This document shows, piece by piece, positions 22,486 through 33,599 of a DNA stretch of 64,000 nt. Numbering within the stretch: position 1 is the stretch's first letter; each line of letters begins with the position of its first letter. This DNA is from Nymphaea colorata. Its lineage: Eukaryota; Streptophyta; Magnoliopsida; Nymphaeales; Nymphaeaceae. Position numbers and translations under genes: made by a program. The stretch spans positions 5,809,528 to 5,873,527 of the forward strand of contig NC_045140.1 of the NCBI RefSeq assembly GCF_008831285.2, in the 5' to 3' direction. The notes below the pieces were generated by a model. That model was not told the DNA's origin, searched no databases, and saw only the letters and a list, made by a program, of their open reading frames with translations.

Positions 22486-24487
22486 CATATATATGTATAT
22501 ATACATATATATATAACATCCAGACCTACCTTTCGGTACAAAGGTCTTCTCTTTTTCTCAGTCAAAGAGTTTCTCTCCTCTGCCAGATCTCTGATCTCCT
22601 CCTCCAGAACCTTACCCTTCTTCCCAAAAGTATGATCAAGCTCCAAAAGCTTCTGTTCAATCTGCCTGTCAATAGCATTAAGCTTTTCTAAAAGCACATC
22701 ATCCTTATCTTCAAGGAAATCTTCGTCGTCGTCATCATTTTCAGCTCCTTGAATGATTTGCTTCTCCTTTTCAAATCCCGCATGTTCTAGAAGGTCGACA
22801 GAAGGTCCAACCTGCTCGTGTTGGATGACTCCATAGTTTGCCGGATTGTTTGGGTCATAGGCCTCCTTCCATTCCACTAATCTTACAGCACGATTCAACT
22901 TTTGAAGGAGAATGAACCTATCCTTTCCAGTTGCTTCTTTGAGTCGATTAATGAGCTCACCAATAACCCTGTACTCCAGTGGTAGTGAAAGATGTTTCTC
23001 CTCAAATTTGTCAATTTTGTTCATCCATTTGAAGGCATCATCAAAAGTTTCTGCCCAAACAAAAATGTATTATTTTTCCTTCAAGGATGGTGGTGGCTTC
23101 TAGGATTGCAGGGAAAGACAATTTAAACTTTTGAAGAATTTACTGCTACTGACCCATTTATAACAAAATCTTTTACCAAAATTGGAAGAATTTCCTTTTC
23201 TTCCTCGATGTTACAGGAATAGTTTTTAGCCTGTTAAACAAAAACCGTGAACAATTAAAAACATTGGATATTACTTTGAAAAATTTATACTTGAAAAAGG
23301 ATACTTGCAACAGTTTGAATGAATTTCTACAAGAAACATTTTCAATTTTAGTAGGGGTCTCCGTTCAAAGCCATGGCTTCTGAGAATAAACTTAGAACTT
23401 ATGACGGAAAAGAACTAGGAGGTATAACATGATGAAAGCCGAAAAGGTCAAAAGAACCGTGCAAAGGACGATCCGGCATTTGTGAAATATATTTTTCTTT
23501 AAACCGTATTAGCTATACCTCAAGAAGCAAAATGCACACGCATAAAATAGTAATGAAAAATAAGATGTTGGTAACAGTAAGATGTTTCTAAATGAGTGCG
23601 GAATTAGATTCTGCGGTAAATTTTTTAATAACATCATTATTATGAAGGTGGAATCATGAAACTCTTCATCGTGTTCTCCAGTAATATTTAACATGTATTA
23701 TTGAAGATGCATTGTAGAATATAAAACATCATGAGGGTTCCATTTCATGGGCGCCCCCACATGGCATAAGCTGAGGGCTTTTACTAGGACCCCATTTTCC
23801 CTACAGTTCTCCAAAATTGTAAACAGAACCCTAAAGAATAAATTTGCCCAGATAAAAGACATCGATGTTTGCTCGGTATCATCTACCCCCTATAGTACTG
23901 CATTTCATTAGTAACACAACCAGGGGCACCTACATTGATTCTAAATGAATGGGAACTCAAAACTAATACTTCGATAAAATCCAACCTGCTTCAACAAGAT
24001 TCTTGATCATCTCCTGGTGCTTCTTGAACTTCTTCTCGAACAGGTCAGCGCGTTTGTTTGATTCCTCCGGCGAGTACCTATCATCATCGTCGCTGCTATC
24101 CGATTCCGTCCACTCCTCGAACCCATCGACCTCCCTGGCTTCCTTTGCGCTCTTCTTCTTGAGCTTCTCTATGAGCGGCCCCACGCCCATGTAGTCCTCC
24201 TCCTCTTCGGCGTAATCGACCTGCTCCCCCCTGCGTCGCCGCTCTTCTCTTTCCCGCTGCTTCTCTCTCTCTACCTCCGCGAGGAGATCATAGACCACTC
24301 TGTCTGTGCAGAAAAAACGGCCAATTCGACTGTCGAAACTTTGAAATCTCGGAATAATCGAGTTGGGCGCTGGAAATTGGGGCCAAGCAATGCCGGGACT
24401 GAAGAAGGCCCTTGAAGGGTTGCGGAAAATTTTGGTTGGTCGCGTGAAAAACCGATGGCAAGTTCTTCTGATATTGAAGAACGTCAT
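19122..24487 (-). CDS. Mitochondrial-type ribosomal protein uS5 (8 exons)
   Basis: Structural protein of the small mitoribosomal subunit. Exons, 5' to 3': 24487-23986, 23050-22530, 21436-21386, 21294-21187, 19746-19651, 19572-19474, 19335-19276, 19187-19122 (TAG). All introns are GT-AG; only intron 1 is phase 1. The total is 500 residues, close to plant uS5m homologues. Residues 1-45 are Arg-rich and nearly free of acidic residues, like a mitochondrial presequence. About 45-340 is a charged, partly coiled plant-type extension with acidic runs. The S5 RNA-binding domain starts near 342 ([20 protein letters not shown], then [14 protein letters not shown]). The S5 C-terminal domain follows ([20 protein letters not shown], then [13 protein letters not shown]). 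The first ATG was chosen because it opens the presequence. Mitochondrial rather than plastid targeting is inferred from family resemblance. Confidence 0.95.
20372..20534. repeat. Pyrimidine-rich (CT)n tract in intron 4
   Basis: A long CT-dominated stretch on the plus strand, purine-rich in the transcript, within the 1.44-kb intron between exons 4 and 5 of the uS5m gene. A 72-codon plus-strand frame across it is compositional. Confidence 0.85.
21921..22377. repeat. Three tandem copies of a 152-bp unit in intron 2
   Basis: Copies begin at 21921, 22073 and 22225, each opening GAGAAGTCCAAGACATGTGA and including the motif ATTCAATGTAGCAACAT. They differ by a few substitutions and a small indel (CTCAGATCAG in copy 3). 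The array lies inside intron 2 of the uS5m gene and ends directly before a (TA)n tract. It is noncoding. Short minus-strand frames across it come from the repeat itself. Confidence 0.9.
22389..22515. repeat. (TA)n / (TATG,TACA) compound microsatellite
   Basis: About 125 bp of alternating TA with interspersed TATG and TACA steps. On the transcript it begins about 15 nt after the exon-2 donor site (the GT at 22529-22528). It is self-complementary and could fold back on itself in RNA. Confidence 0.9.
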
Positions 24488-25077
24488 TTTTCAACGAGAA
24501 CGAAAGCTTTTAGGGATTGAAAGAGGAAGGTAGACTGGAAAACAGGAAGGATCGCCTTCTGCAAAGGCTCATTGACGGCAATGATGCACTCCCTCCGTCC
24601 TCCGGCCGCCAGAGAGGCAGGAGGGTGAACGTTAAACCCCTGAAAACCCCCACCCAAAAAATTTCGATTGATGGGCTAGAAAATAACGGCGTTAAATTCA
24701 GACTGAATTTAACTTATTTAAATACGCGGAACCAGTACACTATTTAAAAGCTGGAAATGCAGAACACTTCTTTTTTCCTATTTAAATAATTACAAAAAAA
24801 ATGCATGTTCATATATTTTTCTGAATATTCAAGCATTGTTTAGTAAAGTTAAAATATATTAAAAACAGTTAAAATTTGACAAGTCCCCGTCTTGAATCGG
24901 CCAAAACCAAATTAGTTTGCCATCGATTCGATTGGAATCAATCTATTCGACCCAATCCAGTGGAATGATTTAACCATTAACCTACAATCGCCCGTCAGAC
25001 AAAAACCTTGTAATATCAAATCGGCCCGGCTGATTATTTAATTCGCTCCAGATGAATATGATATGGTGATTGGAAAT
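24488..25077. promoter_or_regulatory. 5' flank and probable promoter of the uS5m gene
   Basis: About 590 bp lies between the uS5m start codon and the LINE. The first 40 bp likely holds a 5' UTR. A TGGGCT site II-type element lies at 24672-24677. A CCCTGAAAACCCCC-like run near 24638-24655 resembles telo-box-type promoter motifs. No TATA box is evident, as in many plant ribosomal and mitochondrial-protein genes. Beyond about 24760 the DNA is AT-rich repeat with no gene. Confidence 0.4.
24672..24677 (+). promoter_or_regulatory. Site II element (TGGGCT), candidate TCP-binding site
   Basis: TGGGCC/T elements are known to be enriched upstream of plant ribosomal and mitochondrial-protein genes and to bind TCP factors. 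This one is 185 bp upstream of the uS5m start codon. A single copy can occur by chance. Confidence 0.35.
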
Positions 25078-25489
25078 GGAAAAAGTCATTCTCGCTCCAC
25101 TTGCTGGCGAGGAGATGGACTGCAGTGTGGAGGAAGGAGGAAACGGTGGAGTTCAACCGGTGTTAGGCAAGCTTAACAAAGACGCGTCTGCAGTTAAGGG
25201 TCCCTCCTAGGCGCCAATTGTTGAAGGGGAAAAGCTTGATGATGAAGATGATCTGAAAGAGGTAGAAATTGGAGAGGTGAACTTCAATAAGGTGTTGTTC
25301 GTCCCCAAATCAGCTCATGAGAAACTTAAAGCCCCTTTCTAATTTACAGCTATTGCAACGCTTTCGGGTGGTCGCACTCACAACAGGTTAGAATTTGAAC
25401 TTGTATTTTCTTTCCTTCATTCTCTTTGGGCTTCATTCTCTTTGGGCTGCGCTATGCCCGATCAAGTTCTAGTCAGCAGGTAAGGGCTT

Positions 25490-25930
25490 GTTCCTGGTAA
25501 AGGCCTCAAATGAGGCTGATCTGCAAATGATTGTTGCTCCTAGCCGTTGGAAAGTGGAGGGGCGGGTCCTGGTTGCTAATCTGTGGTGACCTGGTATCCC
25601 TTTGAAACTTGAAACGTCAAGTAGGGTCTGCATTTGGGTGCGGCTTCCTGATCTTCTGGCAGAGTTATGGAAAAACGGTATATTCCAGACGTTAGCTGGA
25701 ATGATGGGGTTGACATTTGTGGAAGCCGATGCTTTCACAAGGGAGGTCGCTAGCCTCTCTTTTGCGCATGTGCTCCTTGAGGTTATGCTGGCCTTTCATC
25801 CATTGAATGAAGTCAAAGTCTCGTTTGAAGAAGGGGTTGCCCTGGTGCAAAGTGTTGAGTATGAGTTAAACGTGAGATATTGCCTTAAAAGGTGGGGCGA
25901 CAACCCATTTCACATTTGCATGTGAGGAAT
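25490..25930 (+). pseudogene. LINE ORF1 remnant, DUF4283-type
   Basis: The reading ANEADLQMIVAPSRWKVEGR, then a stop, then VCIWVRLPDLLAELWKNG and ASLSFAHVLLEVM, matches the DUF4283 pattern of plant LINE ORF1 proteins (a W-x-V-x-G-R-x-L segment, then V-W-V-R-L-P-x-L-P-x-x-x-W). The TGA near 25587 falls where the family has Lys or Arg before Pro-Gly, as expected if an Arg codon CGA decayed to TGA. A zinc knuckle should follow but is not clear. Confidence 0.75.
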
Positions 25931-26675
25931 TGAAGCAATCTCCCACTATAGATTCTGCTGGAGTATATGATGGTAAGGCATGGATGACAATTAAAAGCCC
26001 CAAACGCCGGTCCTTTTCCCTGAACAAAACTGCTGGTTTAGCTGATCAGACAAACAGATTTCAGCCCTACATAGTTTGACCGAGAAGGAGGATGGTGTTA
26101 CTGCTAAGGAGGGAAGGACTGGTTCTGAGCTTATCCCTGAGCATGCGAGAAGGAAACCTGCTCAGGCCAAGGAGGCTTGCACGGAAGTGGTGGATCATGA
26201 CAGGTTACGTAATCGAGCGGATGCTCCTGCCGTAACTAAGGTGGTGGCTAGTGTAAGCATCCTTCAAGCTTAGCAAGGTGCTGATTCTATGGCTACAGAT
26301 GAGTCTCATGATCACGCAATTGGTGTAATGGCCTCTCACCGAAAAAGCTCAATGGAAAAAAAATGCTAGTAAGCAAAGCTACTAGCTCATTTAAGAAGAG
26401 GCCCAACAGCCATCCTCAGCTAGAGAAGCTCCTCTCTGATCTATATGTCTCTTGCTCATACACCGGCCTGCTCTTTCCTCAGACCATGAACCACCCTAGC
26501 TTCGGTGCAGCTGAAGCCAGGGCCTAAGCAGCTGCTGAATATCCATGTGATCAGAAAATGAGCTAACCTTTATTTAAAGAAGAGAAGAAAATCCAAATGG
26601 ATGAAAAGGATAACACCCTAGCAGTGAAGAGCTGGTTGAGTGTAGTAGTGACTGCAGTGTTCTTGTTGGGACGCA

Positions 26676-27099
26676 ATGAGGTTCCTTTCTTGGAACGCTT
26701 GTGGGCTGGCCGGCGTCACTAGCCAGCACGATCTACAGCTTATTTTTCAACATGCCAACCCTGAGATTGCAGTCCTCACTGATACAAAATTGAACAAGGC
26801 TGCTTTGGAAAAGCTCGGTTTGAAGTTTCCTAGATATCACTCTATTTCTAACATTCATCTCAATGGCCAATGGGCCAGGATTTGGCTATTGTGGGATGTC
26901 GACAAGATACAAGTTTAGGCCTCTAAAGTGCAAGTTCATTGTATCTCTATTGTGGTTAAGCACCTCAGTTCTGGTAGAATGTTTTCGGTTTTAGGGGTGT
27001 ACTTCCATCTGGATTTCTGAATTCAAGGGTTCTAGTATGATGAGCTTAATGAGGAGCTTTCTAGTGTGTTCACATCCCAAAATTTTTGGTTGGTTTTGG
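26676..27099 (+). pseudogene. LINE endonuclease, N-terminal part
   Basis: It opens MRFLSWNACGLAG, the typical start of an exonuclease-endonuclease-phosphatase domain, where the Asn after Trp is an active-site position. IAVLTDTKLNKAALEKLG follows; the family normally has E-T-K, here D-T-K. It stops at 26918 but homology continues in another frame to FWLVL near 27098, where the 2.7-kb insertion cuts the domain. The sequel DFKSVRD, which corresponds to the family's GDFN motif, resumes at 29851. Confidence 0.8.
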
Positions 27100-27800
27100 A
27101 GTGCTCCAGAAAAATGAGGTTTTGTTTTGAAATATGAAAAAAAGGGACCTGCCCGTCAGTATGAGGATCAACCGTTCCCGACGCTTTTACCAGGGGTAAT
27201 CAACCCAAGGACTATGTTTATGATTGTTGCATTTCGTTTTAACTTAAATATCTTTTTGATTTTATATGTGGTATAGAAAAATATTGAAAGTTTGATGTTT
27301 CAAACTTTTGAAAGGACTCTTGAAGAGTTGCTTGAGAATATGAAATATTTTGGAGAAAACTAAAATTGAAAAATATCATTTGGAAAGCTTGAGAAATCAT
27401 TTTGAAGTCATTTTAGTGTTTTCTTAAGACTTTAAATAGGTTTGAGATTTTGCTCTAATTCGGTTACTGCCTAGTTAGAGCTTCATCTCATCTTGCTTAA
27501 GTTCTTTGGAGTGGTGCTTGTGATCATAAGTGATATTGAGTGAAAGTGAAGGCATGGATGCATTCATCTTATATGATTGGAAGAATGTAAAACATTCCTA
27601 CCACGAGATTCATCTAAAGTCATTCCTACCATGACATTCATCTAGATGCATTCATATCATAACATACATCTAAGATTCTTGTTTTCATAATTGTTATATA
27701 TATATAAGAAAGAAAAGTTTTTGAAAATGGATTGGGGTTGTAGACCCTCAAGTATAATTCCAAAGTTATTACTTAGTTTGTGGTCTTGATGAAATCGGCA

Positions 27801-27929
27801 AATGAAAAATTAAAATCTTAAATGATAAGAGTAAGATATTGAAAGAATGGAAAAGATGAAAGAAAAATGAAAAATTAAAATCTTAAATGGTAAGAGTAAG
27901 ATATTGAAAGAATGGAAAAGAAGAAAGAC
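27801..27929. repeat. Tandem duplication, 2 x 65 bp
   Basis: Two near-identical 65-bp units beginning at 27801 and 27866, sharing ATTAAAATCTTAAATG and GAGTAAGATATTGAAAG, inside insertion copy A. Confidence 0.85.
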
Positions 27930-28117
27930 TACATTTCAAGAGAGATATAGAGAAAGGAAGAGATAAAGAGATATTGAAAATCATAAAATCAAATATTTTA
28001 AAAGAGAGAGATATGTATTCGTCTACATATATGAAAGCTTATGAAAATGATATTTAGTTCAAGTAGAGAAGAGAAGATCTTTTTACAAATAGAGAGAGAG
28101 AAATTTTAAAATGGAAC

Positions 28118-28119
<2 letters not shown>

Positions 28120-28193
<74 letters not shown>
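28120..28193. repeat. (TA)n microsatellite
   Basis: About 36 uninterrupted TA units, the longest pure array in the window, inside insertion copy A. A plus-strand frame that runs across it is compositional. Confidence 0.95.
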
Positions 28194-28196
<3 letters not shown>

Positions 28197-29850
28197 AGAG
28201 CTAAAAAAAAAAGAACATATATTCAATCATAAAAAGAGAAAGATAAAGAAAAGTATTCATGTACACATATACATATATAACACGTATATATGTACATGCC
28301 TTCATGAGAATAAAAATCAAGAAATGAAAACAACCGACTTCAAGTTTGATATGGGCTGGAATGGAGCTTGGACTTATGCAAGAGTCTAAGCTAAGTCTCT
28401 AAAGCCGCATTAGAAGGTTTCTTTTGAAAATGTTTTGGAAAATATGATTTATATAAACGTAGAATATTGTTATTTGGTTTGTTACAAGGGATATATTTCT
28501 TCCACCGTTGGGTATAGAAGAAAAATAAGCAATATAACGAATCACTCGTTAGGGTTCCTAATTGGGTGATTAGGAAGGAAACTAGCATAAAATGACATGC
28601 AAATGCATATTGACATGTACATTTTTGTAAAGGTTTTTCCTGGATTGGACAAGTCCCAACCTCAAAAATCACAAGAAGAAATCCCAACCCCAAACACTCA
28701 TTTTCACCGTCCATTTCTTCCGGTGTACTCAAGAGTATCTCTTGATTCCGGATAGAAAATCATTTCAGCTTTCTTGCATGGTCATGGGGAAGTGGCAAGA
28801 GGAAAAGAGAAAATAGATGAAAATGAGAGGAAGAATATATACCTTGAATGTGAATGATATTGGAAATGAGCCATCTCTTTTGAATGATCTTGGACTTACA
28901 TTGAATAAAGCTACAAGATGTTGAAGATGAAGCCTCCAAGAGATCTTTGTGCTTCCTTTAATAGTTGTTGCTTGATGAAGCTTGCTCCAAGTTGAAGAAG
29001 GAGAGGGAGTGAGGATGAAAGTGGAAGGGGGAAATGGAAGAAGAGAGTTAAGAAAACTCTAAGTTCTCAAGTGAAAATTGCTAGAATCTCTCCAAGGGCT
29101 TACTCCTTGCTCAAGAGGAGGAAAATGAGTGTATTTATAGAGAGTTTTGGGAGCCAAAATTCAAAATTCAATTTTTTTGAATTTGATACTATTTTCATAC
29201 AGATTTTGAATTATTTTGAAAAAGAAATAGTTTGAAAATGGGTATGATTGGCCATTAGGCCTAAAAATTCGTTTTTGAGCTATAGGGGGGCAAATGCCCA
29301 CTCAAAACATCCCAAAAATGCCCTTATCTGCTCATTTTTTTTTATGAATGAGCACACACAGCGCTCGTGAGCGAGCGTGTGTGTGTGCGGAGCACTCACA
29401 TGTGCGAGCTCCCCCTTTTTTTAAAAAAAAAATAAATCAAATCAAATCTAATATTATAAAAATGTTATAAATATTTTTTTATTTAAAATGTAAAAAAGTT
29501 TTTTTTGTTGTTGAAAATGGGCGGCCGACTTTGTTTCGAGTCACTCTGGACTTGTCTCAAATCCAATTTTGGTTTAGTCGCTCGCCGATGCGTTCTTGCG
29601 CTTGATAAATGTTTGAAAACATGTTTTGGCGTGAGAATGAGACCTTATGACAAAGGGAAGGTCCACACACGCACAACACTCAAATTTTGTCATTTTGAAT
29701 TCGATTTCGAATTATGGGTTTGAAATACTTGATTTGGATCTAAACTTGGGTTTAAAATTCATTTTAGAAATAATGGACCCAAAATTTTAATAGCCTCCTT
29801 TTTTGTAAAATTTGGGGTGATAACATAGCATTTGTAAGCCAAATGTATGC

Positions 29851-32031
29851 TTGGGTGATTTCAAGTCAGTGAGGGACATGTCTCAAAAATCAGGTAGACC
29901 CCCAGGTCTTTGGTCATGCATTCTCTTCAGTAATTTTATTATGACCAATGAGTTCCGTTAAAATCCTTGATCCCCTCACTATGTTTTCTTGGTCTAACAA
30001 TAGAGAGGGGGGCCCACTAATGTGCAGAGTCTGATTGACCATTGCTTTTCACTCATGATTGGTAAGATTGCTGTGATTGGCTTTTCAGTCTTCGTATTCT
30101 TCCTGATACCTCATCTGACTGTAGTCCTATTGTTGTGGCTGCTGAGAGGAATCACATTTTTTTATGGCTGCTGAGAGGAATCACATTTTTACCTGTGACA
30201 AATCAGTCTTCTGATAATTCTCTTATTGTAAACAATTTTCCAGTGTAGAAGCCTAATTATAGACTATTGGTTTCAACAAGTTGCCGGTTTTCCCATGGTT
30301 AAACTCGTACCTAAACTCCAATTAGTTAGAGATAAACTTTGGGTTTGGTCTAAGCAAGGCCCAAATGATCTGGTGAGAATTATTGAGAGACTTAAATGTA
30401 GGTAGGAGAGGCTCAAAAGCTTATGGAAGGGGAAGAGTTGTCTATTAGCACTCATGAGATGAAGCTCCGCCTCACTCTCCTAAAGCTTATCAAGATGGAT
30501 GAGGAACGGCTGAGACAAAAGGCTCGTGTAAGGTGGGTGAGAGAGGGTGACTCTAATTCTAAATCTTTCCATGCTATTGCTAAAGGTAGACAAAGGAGAA
30601 ACCATATCCGCACGATCATGGATGGCAAGACGGTTGTCTCAGAGATGGATAAAGTTTTTGCTACATGGACTAGATATTTCAAAGACATGTTGACTAATAA
30701 TGTGGGTTCTGGCCTCCCTCCTTTCAATGTTTGTCCATGTCCAATGGTGTCTATAAAAGAAAATGAGTTTTTGGTTTGCCTTATTCACGATGAGGAAATA
30801 CAATGAGCAGTATTTTGTGCGAATAAGGAATCAGCCGCGGGGCCAAACAGATTCAACAATCAATTTTACCGAACATTTTGGTCCATCATTGGGCCCGATG
30901 TGAGCCGCCATATAAAGGAGTCTTTTCGATCTGGTTGCATAGTAAAATGGATCAATAGAACTCACATTGTTCTTCTTTTCAAAGAAGAGGGTGCCTATAC
31001 CATAGACAAGTTCTGGCCTATCTCTCTATGCAATAGCGTTCTTAAGTTCCTCACTCGAATTATGGTCTTATGCATGAGACCTATTCTGGGCCTATTCTCG
31101 ACTAGAATCAGTCAGCTTTTTTGATGGGCCATAGCATTCAAGACAATTTTCTTTTCAGTCAGGAGGTGGCTCATTCCTTTGCTTGTAGCAAGTCTAAAGT
31201 TGTGTGCTTTAAAATCAACCTTTAGTAAGGCTTATGACATAGTGAATTGGTGGTTTATGAAAAATAGACTTAATTTACTAGGCTTTTGCTCCAATTGGAT
31301 AAATCGAATTATGACTGTAGTGTCTACATTGTCCTCTGCTACTCATTAACGGCAAGGAAAGTTCTTGGTTTCACATCAGAAAGGGGTTGCAACAGGGAGA
31401 AAGACTCCCTGCCCCCTACCTGTTCATCGTTACGATGGAAATTCTTAGTCGAAGCATGCTGCGTTATTTGCAATTGGGAATTATCCGTGGTCCCAAGGTT
31501 AGTTCATTAAGCTCCATCTGTTCCTCCTTTTATACTGACGATGACCTCTTTTTTATTGAAGGAAAAAAAAAAAATTTTAGGCTTAGAGATTGCCTCTCCA
31601 AGTTTGATGCTTGTTCAAGACTCAAAGTTAATCCCAACAAGACCTTTGTTTTTTTCTTCAACTTTTCTGAGTTGGAGTGCAGCAGACTATGTGCTATCAC
31701 GGGCTGGAGGAGGAGCAATTTACCTATTATACATTTGGGTTTGCCTCTCCAAGTCCAAGCAATCACAAAGAGCCAATGTGAGCATATAATGATTAAAGTT
31801 AATCAGAAGCTTGCCGGTTGGATGCAGAAGCTACTCTCTTATGCTGGTAGAGTTTACTTGGTTAAACATGTCTTGACGTCTATTCCTAGCTATTGGATGA
31901 TGGTTTTGTGGATTCATTTGTCCACTTGCCATCAAATTGACAACTTGTGTTTGGGCTTTATATGGAGAGATGACATGGAGGCAAAAGGTTCCACCTTATC
32001 AGCTAGGATACTCTTTGCAAACCGAAGGTAG
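29851..32031 (+). pseudogene. LINE endonuclease end and reverse transcriptase remnant
   Basis: After DFKSVRD comes the linker ERLRQKARVRWVREGDSNSK (near 30502-30561), diagnostic of plant LINE ORF2. Then come reverse transcriptase blocks: NRTHIVLLFKEEGAYTIDKF, KAYDIVNWWF and a Y-T-D-D-D block near 31533-31547 where active LINEs read F-A-D-D. The 214-codon frame 31387-32031 is the longest intact piece. A stop after QLF (31124), another near 31350, and several frameshifts disable it. A 29-bp tandem duplication lies near 30136-30193. Confidence 0.85.
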
Positions 32032-32159
32032 AGGGTGGAGTTGGTCATTGGTGCAAGGTAGATGTTAATAAGGCTAACCTCTGTTTTCTTGGGGTTAAAG
32101 CAATCACGCAGGTTTCCCTTTGGGCTGATCTTGTCAATGTCAAGTATTTAACCAAGAAA

Positions 32160-33540
32160 GAGTTTGTGTCATTATAAACTTAGTGGGAGTGAATCTATCT
32201 TATGGAAGAGGTTGACCAAATCTTGGCAGTTAATTGAATCTCAAGTTCATTGGAGAGTCAATAATGGCTCAAGAGTCAAATTTTGGCATGACCTGTGGAA
32301 TGGTGTCATTATCGCTACAATGATCTCGCCTTCTCATTGGCCTCTAGTTCAGGATACCATGAATTGCACTATTAAGGAGTTGGTTGCTGATCAGGACCCT
32401 ATGTCCAAATGTTCCTAGATTCTATAAGCATTCTGATGCAACTTTTGATGCTTGATGATAGTTGGCAAGACATACTCAAATGGGTGGACTACGGCTCCCA
32501 TCCGATGATGCGACACCATATTTGGGACATGTTGCGAGCTAGCAGTCCCATTCAACAATAGAGGAATTTCATTTGGAAAGTTGGAGCTCCTCCTCGTGCT
32601 ATGTGGACAATCTTCTTGACAGTTGAAGGCCATCTCCATGTTGATGCTAGAGCCCAAAAGCATGGTCTTCACCTTGCTTCCAGATGTTATATCTGCAAAA
32701 GGGCTCAAGAAGATATCCACCATGTTGTCCTTCATTGCAAAGAAGCCAAAAGCCTATGAGAGTTAGTTATTAAGAAGTTTGGGCAGAGCAATTTTCATTG
32801 AAAAACTATCAAGGATGCTCTTGTCTAGTGGACCTATCACAAATTTAAAAATAAGATCTTGTTCAAGTGCTCGAAGAATTTGCTGCACATAATCCTTTGG
32901 CATACCTGAAAATGGCGCAACAGCTGCAAGCATGAGAAAAAACCTGCTATGAGCTCTAGTGGTAAGGTGCTATGGAGTTACTGCAATGATTTTGTTATCT
33001 CTAGAGATTGAAAGCAAAGTGATAGACGTTATCCAAACATGGTTAGAGGTAGGGTTACCTTGGGGCTGCTGGAGGTGGGAATGTGGAACTTCCTATAATA
33101 TCCACATTGCAGTGTGCCTTAACAAGGACAACAGGGATGTGGCAGCTCAAGTTAGGGAGAGTAGTGGGCGTTACATTTTTGGCATCGCTTGCTGGAGTGA
33201 TGGACGTGGAGCTACTTATGAAGTCTGGCTATTGCAGCAGAGCCTACTAGCAGTCTAGAAAATTGAAAGGTGTGTTGGCATCATTAAAGTGATTTGTAAC
33301 AATGGGAGTTTCATCCACGGCTGTTGCTGCAAATGCTTGAGAGAAGATTCTATACAATAGGTTTTGGGTGGCTCCACAAGTCGACTACAAAACAATCTGG
33401 TTTTTCTTAGAGATGACCTAGCACCTGAGGTGTTTCATCTACACAAAAGAGTGGACAATGCCACTATTTGCAAAGTATGGCATCAGCCTTCTCCAGATTG
33501 GAGGCCATACAAGGATATTTTGTAAATGTTTAAAATCTCA
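32160..33540 (+). pseudogene. LINE C-terminal zf-RVT and RNase H-like remnant
   Basis: The reading QVHWRVNNGSRVKFWHDLWN (near 32242-32301) is the conserved segment before zf-RVT in plant LINEs. A Cys-rich segment near 32680-32740 (C-x-C-K-x-A-Q-E-D-I-H-H-V-V-L-H-C) gives the zinc-finger-like pattern. A later frame with AAQVRESSGRYIFGIACW resembles the start of the RNase H domain of LINE ORF2. Stops and frameshifts separate these parts. Confidence 0.7.
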
Positions 33541-33599
33541 TCGATCCCATTTTTGCTGTAATTACTCTCCCATTTATTGTAAATAAATTCCGGGGTAAC

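Larger units (their letters stand above)
27102..29850. mobile_element. 2.7-kb LTR-like insertion in the LINE (copy A)
   Basis: The insertion separates FWLVL from DFKSVRD in the LINE endonuclease. TTGG occurs on both sides (27096-27099 and 29851-29854), a possible short duplication. Its core starts TGCTCCAG (27102) and ends GGGGTGATAACA (29825). On the minus strand it starts TGTTATCACCCC, a common LTR beginning. The core is about 2.7 kb and noncoding, and could be a solo LTR. Relatives lie at 36337-36700 (left end) and 42430-44177 (right part). The extra 25 bp at 29826-29850 are unexplained. Confidence 0.6.
25078..33560 (+). mobile_element. Decayed L1-type LINE, split by an insertion
   Basis: Plus-strand fragments follow in the order of a plant L1-clade LINE: DUF4283-type ORF1 region (25.5-25.9 kb), APE-type endonuclease (26.68-27.10 kb, resuming at 29.85 kb), reverse transcriptase (30.4-32.0 kb), zf-RVT domain (32.2-32.75 kb) and an RNase H-like remnant (33.05-33.5 kb). 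Stops and frameshifts break every domain. Without the insertion at 27.1-29.85 kb it is about 5.7 kb, near full length. No clear poly-A tail or target duplication was identified. Confidence 0.85.

Noticed and set aside
22308-22529. Apparent C-terminal extension of uS5m exon 2 with long Tyr-Ile-Tyr-Met runs
   Set aside because: It is translation of the (TA)n tract after the exon-2 splice donor. The GT donor at 22529 joins in frame to the next S5 exon.
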